The notes under the pieces are model-generated. The model was given only the letters and a program-made list of their open reading frames with translations. It was not told the origin of the DNA and ran no database searches. 30,347 nt of DNA, taken from positions 1 to 30,347 of the forward strand of contig DATFWQ010000013.1 of the NCBI GenBank assembly GCA_035259145.1. The letters are read 5' to 3'. Within the stretch, counting starts at the first letter, position 1, and the number at the start of each line of letters is the position of its first letter. The position numbers and the translations under genes are program-made. This DNA is from CF-161 sp035259145. Lineage in GTDB: Bacteria > Chloroflexota > Dormibacteria > Dormibacterales > Dormibacteraceae. This document shows, in pieces, positions 22,269-30,347 of the stretch.

Positions 22269-25121
22269 ATGTTCGAGCTGACCGCGTCGGGGAATGGGGG
22301 CTGCGGCACGCTGTGGGAACGCTCACGGGAGCTCGAGCTGATTCGGATGCTGATGGCCGAGCTCAGCGCGGGCCGTCCTGGAGTGCTGCTCGTGGAGGGC
22401 ATGGCCGGGATCGGCAAGACGGCCCTGCTGCAGGCGGCGTGCCGGCGGGCGGAGGAGGCCGGGCTGGTTGTGCATCGCTCTCGTGGCGGTGAGCTGGAGC
22501 GCCAACTGCCGTTCGGCGTCGCGGTCCAGTTGTTCGAGCCGGCGCTGAGAACCGCCACCCCCGGCAAACGGCGAGCGTTGCTGGCCGGGGCGGCGTCTTT
22601 GGCCGCGCCGGTGCTCGGGCTCTCGGCGAAGGTGAAGGCAAGGCCCCCAGAGGATGACCCGTTTGGGCGTGACTCGCGGTTCTCCGCTGTGCATGGACTG
22701 TACTGGCTGTGTGCGAACCTCGCCGAGTTGTCGCCGGCGCTGCTGTGTATCGACGACCTGCATTGGTGCGATGAGGACACGCTGCGGTGGCTGAGCTACA
22801 TGGTCCGCAGGATGGAGGGCCTTGCTCTGGGGGTGGTGGTGAGCGCCCGCCCGGCGGAGCCCGGTGGGGAGCACCGGCTGCTGGACGCGCTTCGGTCCGA
22901 GCCTGGCGTTGTGATGCTGGCTCCCGCGCCGTTGTCGGCCACAGCGAGCGCGGGCATGGTTCGTGAGCTTGTCGGCGGTCAGGTAGATGATCGGTTCTGC
23001 GTTGCCTGTCACGCGGCGACGGCGGGCAACCCGCTGCTGTTGTGCGAGATCGCTCGTAGTGTTCTGGCGGAGGGAGTCGATCCGTCGGGGCTGCGTGCCG
23101 CTGACGCGCAACGCATTGCTCCTGAGGGCGTCGCTCATTCGGTGCTCTTGCGTCTTGGCCGGCTCTCACCGCGCGCGGTCGAGTTGGCACGTGCAGTCGC
23201 GGTGCTCGGCGCCGACGCACCGCTGGCGGTGGCGGCGGCCGTTGCTTGCCTGGACCCGGACCTGGCGGCGCGGCTTGCGGGCGCGCTTGGCGATGCAGGC
23301 ATCCTCGCTCAGTCGGCGAAGCTGGAGTTCGTTCATCCGATCGTGCGCTCGGCGCTGTACAGGGATATGCAACCGACGATGCGGGCACACCTGCATGCCC
23401 AGGCGGCCCGGGTGCTCGGTCAGCTTGCCGCTCCGGCCGACGTTGTCGCGGACCAGCTGCTCGGAACCCCGGCCGCCCACGATGCCCAGGCGGCGGCGCT
23501 ATTTCGAGGCGCGGCCGAGATCGCCGCACGGCGTGGGGCACCGGCAGCTGCCGCGCGTTACCTGCGACGGGCACTCGAAGAGCAACCAGGCAAGGGCCGG
23601 GCAGAGATTCTGCATGACCTGGGCCGAATCGAAACAGAGTTGGGCGATCCGTCCGCGGTCGACCATCTGTGCGACGGACTGGCCAGCGCAACGGATCCGC
23701 GCCTGCGCGCGAACGCCGCGCTGAGCCTGGCTCACTGCCTGATTTACCTGGGCCGCGCTGGCGAGGGTGCCGACGCGATCGATCCCTTGCTACTCGACGA
23801 GGTTGCCAGGGTCGATCCCCAGTTGGCAATGCGGCTCGAGGCGAAGCTCATCATCACTCGATTTCTTGGGCGCTCCGGAGTGTCACATCCGCTGCCGCCG
23901 CGTCCTGTGCTCTCGGGCGCCACGCTCGGCGAGCGCGAGCTGCTCGGCGCCCTGGCGGTCCACGCTGAGAATGCACAGCAGGCCGCAGAGCTGCTCGAGG
24001 CTGCCGTAGGCCACGGCTGGCTGCTGCCCGAACAGCTCCATCCCGACAGCGGGCTATTCCTGGCGCTGGTTCCGCTCGTCTGGTACGAGCGGCTCGAGGT
24101 CGCGGACGCCGTCCTCGACCATGCCATCGCAGACGCCCGGGCACGCGGCTCACCGCTAGGTCTGGCCCAATACGGCTACGTGCGCGCTCTCGTCTTCTAT
24201 CGTCGCGGCCGGGTTGCGGAGGCCGCGGCCGAAGCAGGGCTCGCCCATGACATGGCCCTCGAGGGCGACTGGAATACTGGTGTCGCAATGACCCTGGCGG
24301 TTCTGCTCGAAGCGCTCCGCGAGCAGGGAGCCTGGGACGCCGGGGAGCGAGCTATCGCCCGGGCCGGCCTCGAACTGCGCGACCTCGGCCTCGCGGCGGT
24401 CATTTTTCCGCCCAGCCGGGCTCGCTTTCGACTGGCCCAGGGCCGGGTCGACGACGCCCTCGAAGACCTCCTCCGGCTTGAGCCGATCGCTGCCGCGCGG
24501 CCCGAGCTCGATGCCGGCCACGGTATCTGCTCGACTCTCGCGCAGGCCCTGGCGGCGCAAGGAGAGCGCCGGCGAGCATCGGCAATGGCCGACGCAGCCC
24601 TGTCGCACGCCCGCCAGTGGGGCCTGCCCCGAGCGATCGCCACCGCCCTCATGAGTAAGGGCCTGGCTGTCGCGGGAGAGTCCGGCGTCGAACTGCTGCG
24701 AGACGCCTGTAACCGCTTCGCTGAGGTCCCCGCCCCGCTCGAAGAGGCTCGCGCCCGGGTGGAGCTCGGCGCGGTGTTGAGGCGGGCCAACCGTCGCGCC
24801 GAAGCCCGCGAGCCGTTGCGAGCCGGCATGGACGTGGCGCAACGCTGTGGCGCGATCGCGCTCGCCTCACGGGCACGCGAGGAGCTACGCGCGACCGGGT
24901 CGCGGCCGCGCCGGCTGACCCTGAGGGGCGTCGACGCACTCACCGCGAGCGAGCTGCGTGTCGCCAAGATGGCTGCGGACGGCATGCGCAACCGCGAAAT
25001 TGCCCAGGCCCTGTTCGTCACTACCAAGACCGTCGACGTGCACCTGATGCACACCTACCGCAAGCTGGACATCAACCGCCGCTCTGACCTCGCCCAGGCG
25101 CTCAGGCCGCCAAACGGGTAG
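22269..25121 (+). CDS. LAL-type LuxR-family regulator with N-terminal ATPase
   Basis: Large ATP-binding transcriptional regulator of about 950 residues. Walker A is VEGMAGIGKTALL (about 44-51), Walker B LLCIDDLHWCDEDTL (about 158-166), and SARPAE follows as sensor region. The centre (about 400-850) is a run of TPR-like helical repeats for ligand or partner binding. The C-terminal 65 residues form a LuxR helix-turn-helix: LTASELRVAKMAADGMRNREIAQALFVTTKTVDVHL. ATG 22269 is preferred; GTG 22257 and TTG 22233 are in frame. Such regulators respond to ATP and inducer and activate catabolic or biosynthetic operons. Target unknown; the small membrane genes lie directly upstream. Confidence 0.93.
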   Translation: MFELTASGNGGCGTLWERSRELELIRMLMAELSAGRPGVLLVEGMAGIGKTALLQAACRRAEEAGLVVHRSRGGELERQLPFGVAVQLFEPALRTATPGKRRALLAGAASLAAPVLGLSAKVKARPPEDDPFGRDSRFSAVHGLYWLCANLAELSPALLCIDDLHWCDEDTLRWLSYMVRRMEGLALGVVVSARPAEPGGEHRLLDALRSEPGVVMLAPAPLSATASAGMVRELVGGQVDDRFCVACHAATAGNPLLLCEIARSVLAEGVDPSGLRAADAQRIAPEGVAHSVLLRLGRLSPRAVELARAVAVLGADAPLAVAAAVACLDPDLAARLAGALGDAGILAQSAKLEFVHPIVRSALYRDMQPTMRAHLHAQAARVLGQLAAPADVVADQLLGTPAAHDAQAAALFRGAAEIAARRGAPAAAARYLRRALEEQPGKGRAEILHDLGRIETELGDPSAVDHLCDGLASATDPRLRANAALSLAHCLIYLGRAGEGADAIDPLLLDEVARVDPQLAMRLEAKLIITRFLGRSGVSHPLPPRPVLSGATLGERELLGALAVHAENAQQAAELLEAAVGHGWLLPEQLHPDSGLFLALVPLVWYERLEVADAVLDHAIADARARGSPLGLAQYGYVRALVFYRRGRVAEAAAEAGLAHDMALEGDWNTGVAMTLAVLLEALREQGAWDAGERAIARAGLELRDLGLAAVIFPPSRARFRLAQGRVDDALEDLLRLEPIAAARPELDAGHGICSTLAQALAAQGERRRASAMADAALSHARQWGLPRAIATALMSKGLAVAGESGVELLRDACNRFAEVPAPLEEARARVELGAVLRRANRRAEAREPLRAGMDVAQRCGAIALASRAREELRATGSRPRRLTLRGVDALTASELRVAKMAADGMRNREIAQALFVTTKTVDVHLMHTYRKLDINRRSDLAQALRPPNG

Positions 25122-25299
25122 ATACGGTCGAGGTTTTGCCGTCGCCGGCGTCACGATCGGCCCCCGGAATTGGCACCACCCAAAGATTAGGTGCCGCACC
25201 TGATGCGAAGCGGCTCGGCCCGTGTAATCGTGAGGACAACCCCACTGCCCCCGCAAGGTGAAGGGCATCCAGTCACTACCGCAAAGGAGCAATTTCACA

Positions 25300-25692
25300 A
25301 TGGCCATCCGTCAAGAATCAAGGGCCGTCAACCTCGCAGTCGCCCAGTGTGAGGCATGGAGCAACCACGACTGGGACGCGGCCCGGAAGAGCCTGGCGAA
25401 AGACGTCAAGGTCACCGCCACCACCACCATGGAGGGTGCCCCGAACACTGATCTCTCTGGCGCCGACGCATACATGGAAGGCCTCCGGGCGTTCGCCGAT
25501 CAAGTCGTGCCCGGCAGCCTTCGTGTAAACGCCGGTGTTGGCGACGAGCGCAACGCGCTCCTCCACGTGACCGTGGACTCCGACGGCCCTCCGTTCGGGC
25601 GCATGACCCTTCACGGGGCTCGGCTGTACCTGTTCGATGAGACGGACAAGCTCACGTCCGAGCACGTCATCTTCTACCTGGTCCCGCGCTGA
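25300..25692 (+). CDS. SnoaL-like NTF2-fold protein
   Basis: A compact 130-residue NTF2-like protein: AVAQCEAWSNHDWDAARKSL, then KDVKVTATTTMEGAPNTDLS, SGADAYMEGLRAFADQVVPG and a terminal strand EHVIFYLVPR. This layout matches nuclear transport factor 2-like/SnoaL proteins. AAAGGAG nine bases upstream of ATG 25300 fixes the start. It stands alone, followed by a strong hairpin. Ligand unknown. Confidence 0.88.
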   Translation: MAIRQESRAVNLAVAQCEAWSNHDWDAARKSLAKDVKVTATTTMEGAPNTDLSGADAYMEGLRAFADQVVPGSLRVNAGVGDERNALLHVTVDSDGPPFGRMTLHGARLYLFDETDKLTSEHVIFYLVPR

Positions 25693-25703
25693 ACAGATCG
25701 GGA

Positions 25704-25724
25704 GGGGTCGGGCCACCCGGCCCC
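25704..25724 (+). terminator. GC-rich hairpin after the SnoaL-like gene
   Basis: GGGGTCGGG (25704-25712) pairs with CCCGGCCCC (25716-25724) around a three-base loop, with one G-U pair, 12 bases after the stop. A short TTC follows rather than a U-tract, as is common in GC-rich genomes. The remaining 280 bases up to the next gene hold nothing I recognise. Confidence 0.6.
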
Positions 25725-26008
25725 TTCATCGCTCTCGGAAAGACCGACTCGCGGCGCCGGTGCAAAAAAATGCGTTGCCAGGGCGGCTGGGAATCCTCGG
25801 CGGGGTGTTTGAGGGAGTGCAAACCGCCGCAAACGCCGGCGTCCCAGCCGACTCGGCGGTTGCAGCCGTCGCACACACAATCTGCTGGCAGCCCGCGCGG
25901 GTCCGTCGGAAACGCGCATGCCAGGCGCCGCCGCGAGCGTCCAGCCAGCCAGGGTCTCGCAGAGGCCTGCGGGCTGTGTCCGTGATCCGGGCAATAATTC
26001 GTTCCGGG

Positions 26009-26617
26009 ATGAAGCAATCGCCCATCGGGGCACAGACCCTTCTTCGTACGGAGGATCTCAGCGCCGAGATTGGCCTCGATAAACGACCTCTGGGCATGGT
26101 CCGGCCGGTGAGCGAAGCAGACCACCGCCTTGGCCCTCCGGATGCGCCGGTGCAGCTGGTCGAATACGGCGACTACGAGTGCCCATACTGCATGCAGGCA
26201 CTGCCCGGCATCCGACGGATCCTGTCACGGTTCGGGGACACTGTCCTGTTCGTCTTCCGGCACTTCCCGCTTGTCAGCCAGCATCCTCACGCCTGGAGGG
26301 CGGCCCTTGCGGCCGAGGCGGCAGGGGCGCAAAACCGTTTCTGGCCGATGCACGAACAGCTGCTCGATCATGAGCACCTCCTCACGGACGAGGAGCTCGC
26401 AAACCACGCCCGGGCGCTCGGCCTCGATATGGCTGCCTACGAACGGGACCTGCACGACCCGGCGCTCGCCGAACACGTCCGGCAGGACGCCCTCAGCGGG
26501 CTGCACAGCGGAGTGCTGGGGACACCAACGTTCTTTCTGAACAGCCGGCGCCTGGAGGGCGGCCTCCGTCAGGATGAGCTGGAGTCGGCAATCGAGCTGA
26601 AGCGTCACGGGCGGTGA
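26009..26617 (+). CDS. DsbA-like thioredoxin-fold protein
   Basis: Thiol-disulfide oxidoreductase fold. The active site is EYGDYECPYCMQALPGIRR with Cys58 and Cys61. The helical insertion (AALAAEAAGAQNRFWPMHEQ, then the LTDEELANHARALGLD helix) and the cis-Pro loop GVLGTPTFFLN are those of the DSBA family. Of 202 residues from ATG 26009; an in-frame ATG at 26096 would give MVRPVSEADHRLGPPDAPVQ, the usual start of related cytoplasmic forms. There is no signal peptide, so it probably acts inside the cell, perhaps in stress or detoxification. No clear ribosome-binding site at either start. Confidence 0.9.
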   Translation: MKQSPIGAQTLLRTEDLSAEIGLDKRPLGMVRPVSEADHRLGPPDAPVQLVEYGDYECPYCMQALPGIRRILSRFGDTVLFVFRHFPLVSQHPHAWRAALAAEAAGAQNRFWPMHEQLLDHEHLLTDEELANHARALGLDMAAYERDLHDPALAEHVRQDALSGLHSGVLGTPTFFLNSRRLEGGLRQDELESAIELKRHGR

Positions 26618-26978
26618 AACCCGACGGCACTTCCCATCCGGGCGGAGGCGTCAAAGGGCGGCGGCGGCAACGTCTCCTCAGGAGAGCCGGCGCGGATCCT
26701 CCGCCCTGGTCATCGGTTGCCGGACATGAGGGCGAACGGCCGACAGGTTGATTTTGAATGGTGCGCCCGGCGCCCGAAAGCCGATTGCCAGGTGCTGGTT
26801 GTCGCAGAAGGGCATATGCTCAGAGGAGCTCCTGATAAACCTTGCGCATGCGCCCACACTGATTCTCGTACTGTCGCCGGCACTAGAGGTGCGGCGGCTG
26901 AGGCGGAACAGAGTTGAGGCTGGGGTCCTGGCGTGAGGCGATAATGCCGTCTCAGGTACCTTGACGGCGAGCTGGGCG
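26618..26978. other. Intergenic region before otsB with a candidate promoter
   Basis: No convincing gene. Near the end, GATAAT (26940-26945) resembles a -10 box; TTGAGG at 26914-26919 could be a -35, but the 20-base spacer is long. A weak TCTCC/GGAGA repeat lies at 26673-26685. Confidence 0.35.
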
Positions 26979-27734
26979 ATGGATTCGGAGGCAGTCGCCA
27001 GATTGATCAGAGACCGCTTCGAGGCAGTACCGCCGCGAGGCCTGCTGGTGGTCAGCGACTTCGACGGCACCATCTCGGAGATCGTCGACGAGCCGGCAAA
27101 GGCCCGTCTTGTGCCTGAAGCAGTAGGGGCCATCCAGCGCCTGGTGCCCCGGGTTCTGCGCGTGGTTGTGGTCAGCGGCAGGTCCGGTGAGTTCTTGCGG
27201 TCGCAAATCCCCTTTGCGGGCGTCGTCCTCAGGGGTAACTACGGCCAGTCAGGCGTAACCGGGGAGGAGCGCTTGAGGCTCGATCGCTTCAACCACGAGG
27301 CGGGAAACCGGATACGCGCGTGGGCGGCAGTCTGGTTGGAACCCAAGCCCGCCTCAACCTCAATCCATTTCAGGAACCAACCGGATGCTGGAGGTGACCT
27401 CCACCAACGCCTGAGCCCACTTGCAGACAGCCTCGACCTGGTCATCAGCCGAGGAAGAATGGTGCTGGAGGTGACGCTGCCACGGGCTGACAAAGGCCGG
27501 ACGTTGAATCAGCTCGTGACGGAGATGCAGCCGGACGGGGTCGTATTCGCCGGCGATGACACCGGCGACCTTACCGCCTTTGAACAGATGAGCCTGTTGC
27601 CAGTTCCACACCTCACGGTCGGAGTTGCCTCGCCGGAGGTCAGTCCTGCAACGTTCGAGGCTTGCGACCTGGTCCTGAACTGCCCTCGAGCCGTCGCTGC
27701 CTTTCTGGGCTGTCTTGCAGATTGGGCGGCATGA
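26979..27734 (+). CDS. otsB: Trehalose-6-phosphate phosphatase
   Basis: HAD-superfamily phosphatase that releases trehalose from trehalose 6-phosphate. The 251-residue protein has the nucleophile motif SDFDGTI (Asp27, Asp29), the VVSGRSG motif, Lys172 in RADKGRTL, and the Mg-binding GDDTGD (Asp193, Asp194, Asp197). GGNYGQ-like RGNYGQSG matches the cap-domain entry. ATG 26979 is preferred with GGCGAG upstream; TTG 26961 is in frame. The stop overlaps the otsA start (ATGA), so synthase and phosphatase are co-translated, with the phosphatase first. Confidence 0.9.
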   Translation: MDSEAVARLIRDRFEAVPPRGLLVVSDFDGTISEIVDEPAKARLVPEAVGAIQRLVPRVLRVVVVSGRSGEFLRSQIPFAGVVLRGNYGQSGVTGEERLRLDRFNHEAGNRIRAWAAVWLEPKPASTSIHFRNQPDAGGDLHQRLSPLADSLDLVISRGRMVLEVTLPRADKGRTLNQLVTEMQPDGVVFAGDDTGDLTAFEQMSLLPVPHLTVGVASPEVSPATFEACDLVLNCPRAVAAFLGCLADWAA

Positions 27735-29263
27735 CAGCAGCAGGAGAGAGGGCGGGGTCAGCCACCCCGGGCGTCATCCACAGCCTTACCGCACGCCTCC
27801 TCGGTCGCTGGTCACCGATCATCGTCAGCAATCGTGCGCCGTACGAGCCAGAGGCGGGAGGCGGGTTCCGGCGCGGCAGTGGGGGCCTGGTCACGGCCCT
27901 CCTCAGCCTGGCTGAGGCGAGTCAGGCTCCATGGGTCGCCTGTGCACGAACCAGACGTGAGCGGCAGTTGGCCGGTAACGCAGCCGGCACGCAGATCGTC
28001 CCTCGTGGCAGGCCGCCGCTGAAGGTTCACTACGTCGACCCTGGTCTGGACCGGTACGAGGCGTATTACTCGGTCATTGCCAACCCACTCCTCTGGTTCA
28101 TCCAGCACTACCTCTGGGAGCTCGGGAATGAGCCGGTCATCGATGAAGGAGTGCACAGGGCATGGGAACAAGGCTATGTGGAGGTGAATCGTCTCCTGGC
28201 ACGGCGGGTGGTCGAGCTGGCAGCCAACGCCGATCGAACTCCACTGGTGATGACGCAGGACTACCATCTTTACCTTCTGCCCGCCTTCGTCCGCCAACAG
28301 CTCCCCTCTGCCAGCCTTCAGCACTTCGTCCACATCCCATGGCCGACAGCGGAGTACTGGAAGGTGCTGCCGAGCGCCATGCGCAACGCCATCTTCCGCG
28401 GTCTCCTGGGCAACGATGTGGTTGGATTCCAGACTCCGCGCGACGTCAGCCGCTTCCTGTCAGGGTGTGAAGAGCTCCTGGGTCTGCGCGTCGACTACCA
28501 GGAACAGGCTGTGCTGCATCGTGGCCGGGTGGTGTGGGTGCGTGCATATCCGATCTCGATCGACGTCGAAGCCATGGAGCGGCTCGCTTCCTCGGCTGCC
28601 GTGCGCAGCGAAGAGCAGCGCATTCGCAGCTGGGCCATCGAGAAGCTGATCGTGCGGGTCGACAGGACGGATCCGTCCAAGAACGTGCCAAGAGGCTTTG
28701 TCGCTTACGAACGACTCCTCCGCAGTCACCCGGAGCTGGTCGGCCGCATCCAGTTCTGGGCCTTCCTTCAGCCTTCACGGCAGGATGTAGCCGTCTACCG
28801 CGACCATCTGGGATCGATCCTGAGCACTGCCCAGCGCGTCAACGCTCGATTGGGGTCTCGTGACTGGCTTCCAATCCGCCTCGAGCTGGGAGAGAATGTC
28901 CACAGGGCCGTAGCGGCGTATCGGAACTACGACGTGCTCCTGGTCAATTCGATCTACGACGGTATGAATCTGGTGGCCAAGGAGGGAGCGCTTCTCAACT
29001 CCAGAAATGGTGTGTTGGTGCTCTCGGAAAATGCCGGCAGCTGGTACGAACTCGGCGACCACGCGATAGTCGTCAACCCATTCGATATCGAGGCAGGGGC
29101 GCAGGCGCTCTACCGCGCTCTTTCGCTTCCCGACGGCGCTCGGAGCCGCTTGTCGGAACAGCTCCGACACTCGGTCAGGACTTATGCGATTTCCAGCTGG
29201 ATCCAGCGCCAGCTCGAAGACATCAACGAACTTGCGGGCTCCGCCACTTACGCCGGCGTTTGA
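27731..29263 (+). CDS. otsA: Trehalose-6-phosphate synthase, GT20 family
   Basis: Retaining glycosyltransferase that makes trehalose 6-phosphate from UDP- or GDP-glucose and glucose 6-phosphate. Of 510 residues: IVSNRAP (33-37), the glycine loop GGLV (51-54), TQDYHLYLLP (Asp177), HIPWPTAEYW (His201), VDRTDPSKN (Arg312, Lys317) and YDGMNLVAKE (Asp410, Glu418) supply all donor-binding residues. VDRTDPSKN replaces the VxRLDYSKG of E. coli-type enzymes and looks like a Thermoleophilia-type variant. A related activity such as glucosylglycerol-phosphate synthesis is possible, but the adjacent otsB favours trehalose. Its last 41 bases overlap the convergent stress-protein gene. Confidence 0.9.
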   Translation: MTAAGERAGSATPGVIHSLTARLLGRWSPIIVSNRAPYEPEAGGGFRRGSGGLVTALLSLAEASQAPWVACARTRRERQLAGNAAGTQIVPRGRPPLKVHYVDPGLDRYEAYYSVIANPLLWFIQHYLWELGNEPVIDEGVHRAWEQGYVEVNRLLARRVVELAANADRTPLVMTQDYHLYLLPAFVRQQLPSASLQHFVHIPWPTAEYWKVLPSAMRNAIFRGLLGNDVVGFQTPRDVSRFLSGCEELLGLRVDYQEQAVLHRGRVVWVRAYPISIDVEAMERLASSAAVRSEEQRIRSWAIEKLIVRVDRTDPSKNVPRGFVAYERLLRSHPELVGRIQFWAFLQPSRQDVAVYRDHLGSILSTAQRVNARLGSRDWLPIRLELGENVHRAVAAYRNYDVLLVNSIYDGMNLVAKEGALLNSRNGVLVLSENAGSWYELGDHAIVVNPFDIEAGAQALYRALSLPDGARSRLSEQLRHSVRTYAISSWIQRQLEDINELAGSATYAGV

Positions 29264-30197
29264 GCTGTCGTTCACTATTTGTCGGAGGCTTCGCCGGCCG
29301 CAGTGATTCGATAGTCCGGACCAGCAAGAGCGTTGCCGTCAGCCTTTTCAGCGAGGCCGCCAATCGAGAGCGAACCAGCGCGGGATTCTGGACCGGGTCG
29401 GCACCTGCACCCAGCACCACCAGATCGGCGCCTGTCGCCGCCTCGAGTATGGCCGCACCGATATTTGCGGTCTCACGATCCAAGAGCTCCGGCGCCGGTG
29501 CTGCGACCTGGCTGAGGAGGAAGGCCAGGTCTTCTGATGTCTGAGCCTTTCGATCCGGGTGGTGGCGAGGATCCGTCAGGTGCAGGACAGCGAATCGGGC
29601 CTGCCAGGCAGCGGCCAGTGCGGCCGCCACTCTGAGAGCCAGCTTCGCGTTGGGACCGCCCCGCACCGGCACCAGGATCCTGCCTGCACGCCCCTGGAAA
29701 GGCGCCTCGGTATCACCGGGCCGAACGAGCACCAGGTCAGCCGGGGGATTTGCGCTGAGGTTGCCGATTACCGACTCCAGCAACCGTGGCCGCCGGCTGG
29801 CAAGGCCGGGCCACTCCACCACGATCAGGTTGGCGTTGGTCTCGTATGACGCTTCCCGGATCCCGAGGGCAACGTCGTGGACCACACGAACGAGGATCCC
29901 AAGGCCAGGCGTCGTGCGAGGCTCAACGGCGTCGTCCGTGGCGGCTATCCACCTGAGAAGGTCTCGCCGCCGCTGCGTCACTTCGCGGGCCAGAGCTTCA
30001 GAGGCTTGAGCGGGCACCTCGACCAGACCCAGGACGTTGCCTGAGCCGCGGCTCTGGCGAATCAGCCCGTCGCCGATCGAGAGGAGAGGTCCTGCCGTCT
30101 GAGCCCTGATGATTGGGACGAGAACCCGAAGCTCAGCGCTCGCAGCAACCGGCACACGAAGGCCGTTGCGATTGACGTAAGTGGCTACCGAGAGCAC
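29223..30197 (-). CDS. Tandem universal stress protein with degenerate ATP site
   Basis: A 324-residue protein with two UspA-like domains (about 20-160 and 170-295). Strand motifs are visible in each: LRVLVPIIRAQ and ANLIVVEWPG in the first, GRILVPVRGGPNAKLALRVA and ADLVVLGAGAD in the second. The GxxGx9GS/T ATP-binding motif is absent (VVLGAGADPVQNPALVRSR), so this is probably a non-ATP-binding form. The N-terminus may start later than the ATG at 30197. Its basic tail (ERQLKRRRKWRSPQVR) overlaps the end of otsA on the other strand, which could link stress response and trehalose genes through convergent transcription. Confidence 0.8.
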   Translation of the reverse strand: MLSVATYVNRNGLRVPVAASAELRVLVPIIRAQTAGPLLSIGDGLIRQSRGSGNVLGLVEVPAQASEALAREVTQRRRDLLRWIAATDDAVEPRTTPGLGILVRVVHDVALGIREASYETNANLIVVEWPGLASRRPRLLESVIGNLSANPPADLVLVRPGDTEAPFQGRAGRILVPVRGGPNAKLALRVAAALAAAWQARFAVLHLTDPRHHPDRKAQTSEDLAFLLSQVAAPAPELLDRETANIGAAILEAATGADLVVLGAGADPVQNPALVRSRLAASLKRLTATLLLVRTIESLRPAKPPTNSERQLKRRRKWRSPQVR

Positions 30198-30347
30198 TGC
30201 TGATTCACCTCGGCTGGCTTACGTCCAGCTTTCCGCGGCGCGAGCGGCGCGGGACCTGATTCTGGCGCTCGGCCAGCGCTTTCGCGTGATGTCGATCATC
30301 TCCTCACGGATGCAGCGCAATGATAGTGGCCGTGTTCTGCGCGCATT
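30198..30347. other. Right edge, possible partial gene
   Basis: Both strands stay open to the edge. The reverse frame ends IREEMIDITRKRWPSARIRS ... AAESWT and stops near 30225; it looks more protein-like than the forward frame but is too short to name. Confidence 0.25.

Noticed and set aside
22363..23829. 488-codon reverse frame inside the LAL regulator
   Set aside because: Arg/Pro-rich shadow of a gene with clear Walker and helix-turn-helix motifs on the other strand.
26717..26936. Short forward frames in the gap before otsB
   Set aside because: No ribosome-binding site, no recognisable family and competing frames on both strands.
27731..29263. Glucosylglycerol-phosphate synthase instead of OtsA
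   Set aside because: Possible for GT20 proteins, but the coupled trehalose-phosphate phosphatase favours trehalose synthesis.
1..30347. CRISPR arrays, tRNA or rRNA genes
   Set aside because: No regularly spaced repeats, no tRNA T-loop/acceptor pairing, and no rRNA-like stretches were seen on either strand.

Overview
The window is GC-rich and densely packed. Many starts are GTG or TTG, and gene pairs often overlap as ATGA or GTGA. The gene content (NarL-type two-component pair, DrrAB-like exporter with a MerR regulator, LAL-type LuxR regulator, OtsAB, proline iminopeptidase, VapBC) suggests a soil actinomycete-like bacterium. The OtsA variant, with VDRTDPSKN where many homologues have a VxRLDYSKG-like motif, makes me think of Thermoleophilia or a similar deep-branching soil lineage. 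No rRNA or tRNA was found, so taxonomy is inferred only.

Left end (1-5.5 kb): an AlkB-like gene that runs off the left edge and carries a frameshift; a VapBC toxin-antitoxin pair with a visible operator, overlapping a DsrE-family gene; a reverse-strand cluster of GNAT acetyltransferase, broken cupin and frameshifted unknown gene; then a YdeI/DUF1905 protein and a proline iminopeptidase. Three of the genes in the first 3 kb are broken by what look like single-base indels.

Centre left (5.5-12.4 kb): a SAM methyltransferase lies divergent from a histidine kinase and response regulator pair. These are followed on the same strand by a cupin, a four-helix membrane protein and a tryptophan-rich SHOCT protein. 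Next comes an ABC exporter with its MerR regulator, under a MerR-type dyad promoter that appears to start transcription at the AUG.

Centre (12.4-18 kb): a DapB-like reductase lacking the usual catalytic histidines sits behind an MFS transporter. A relic of a TetR C-terminus and a perfect 20-bp palindrome precede a quinone-reductase-type gene. An isochorismatase-family hydrolase lies between small relics of IS256-type and IS701-type transposases. About 750 bp beyond them contain nothing I recognise.

Right half (18-30.3 kb): an OsmC peroxidase; a SnoaL-like gene coupled to an unknown gene; a split or eroded small membrane gene coupled to an FAD monooxygenase; two coupled small membrane proteins; a large LAL regulator; a second SnoaL-like protein; a DsbA-like thioredoxin; the otsB-otsA trehalose operon; and a degenerate tandem universal stress protein whose end overlaps otsA.

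Most genes point to redox, xenobiotic and osmotic stress handling. I did not find a clear, wholly new defence or biosynthetic system. The least explained units are the kinase-cupin-membrane-SHOCT module, the SnoaL/unknown pair and the small membrane gene pairs.
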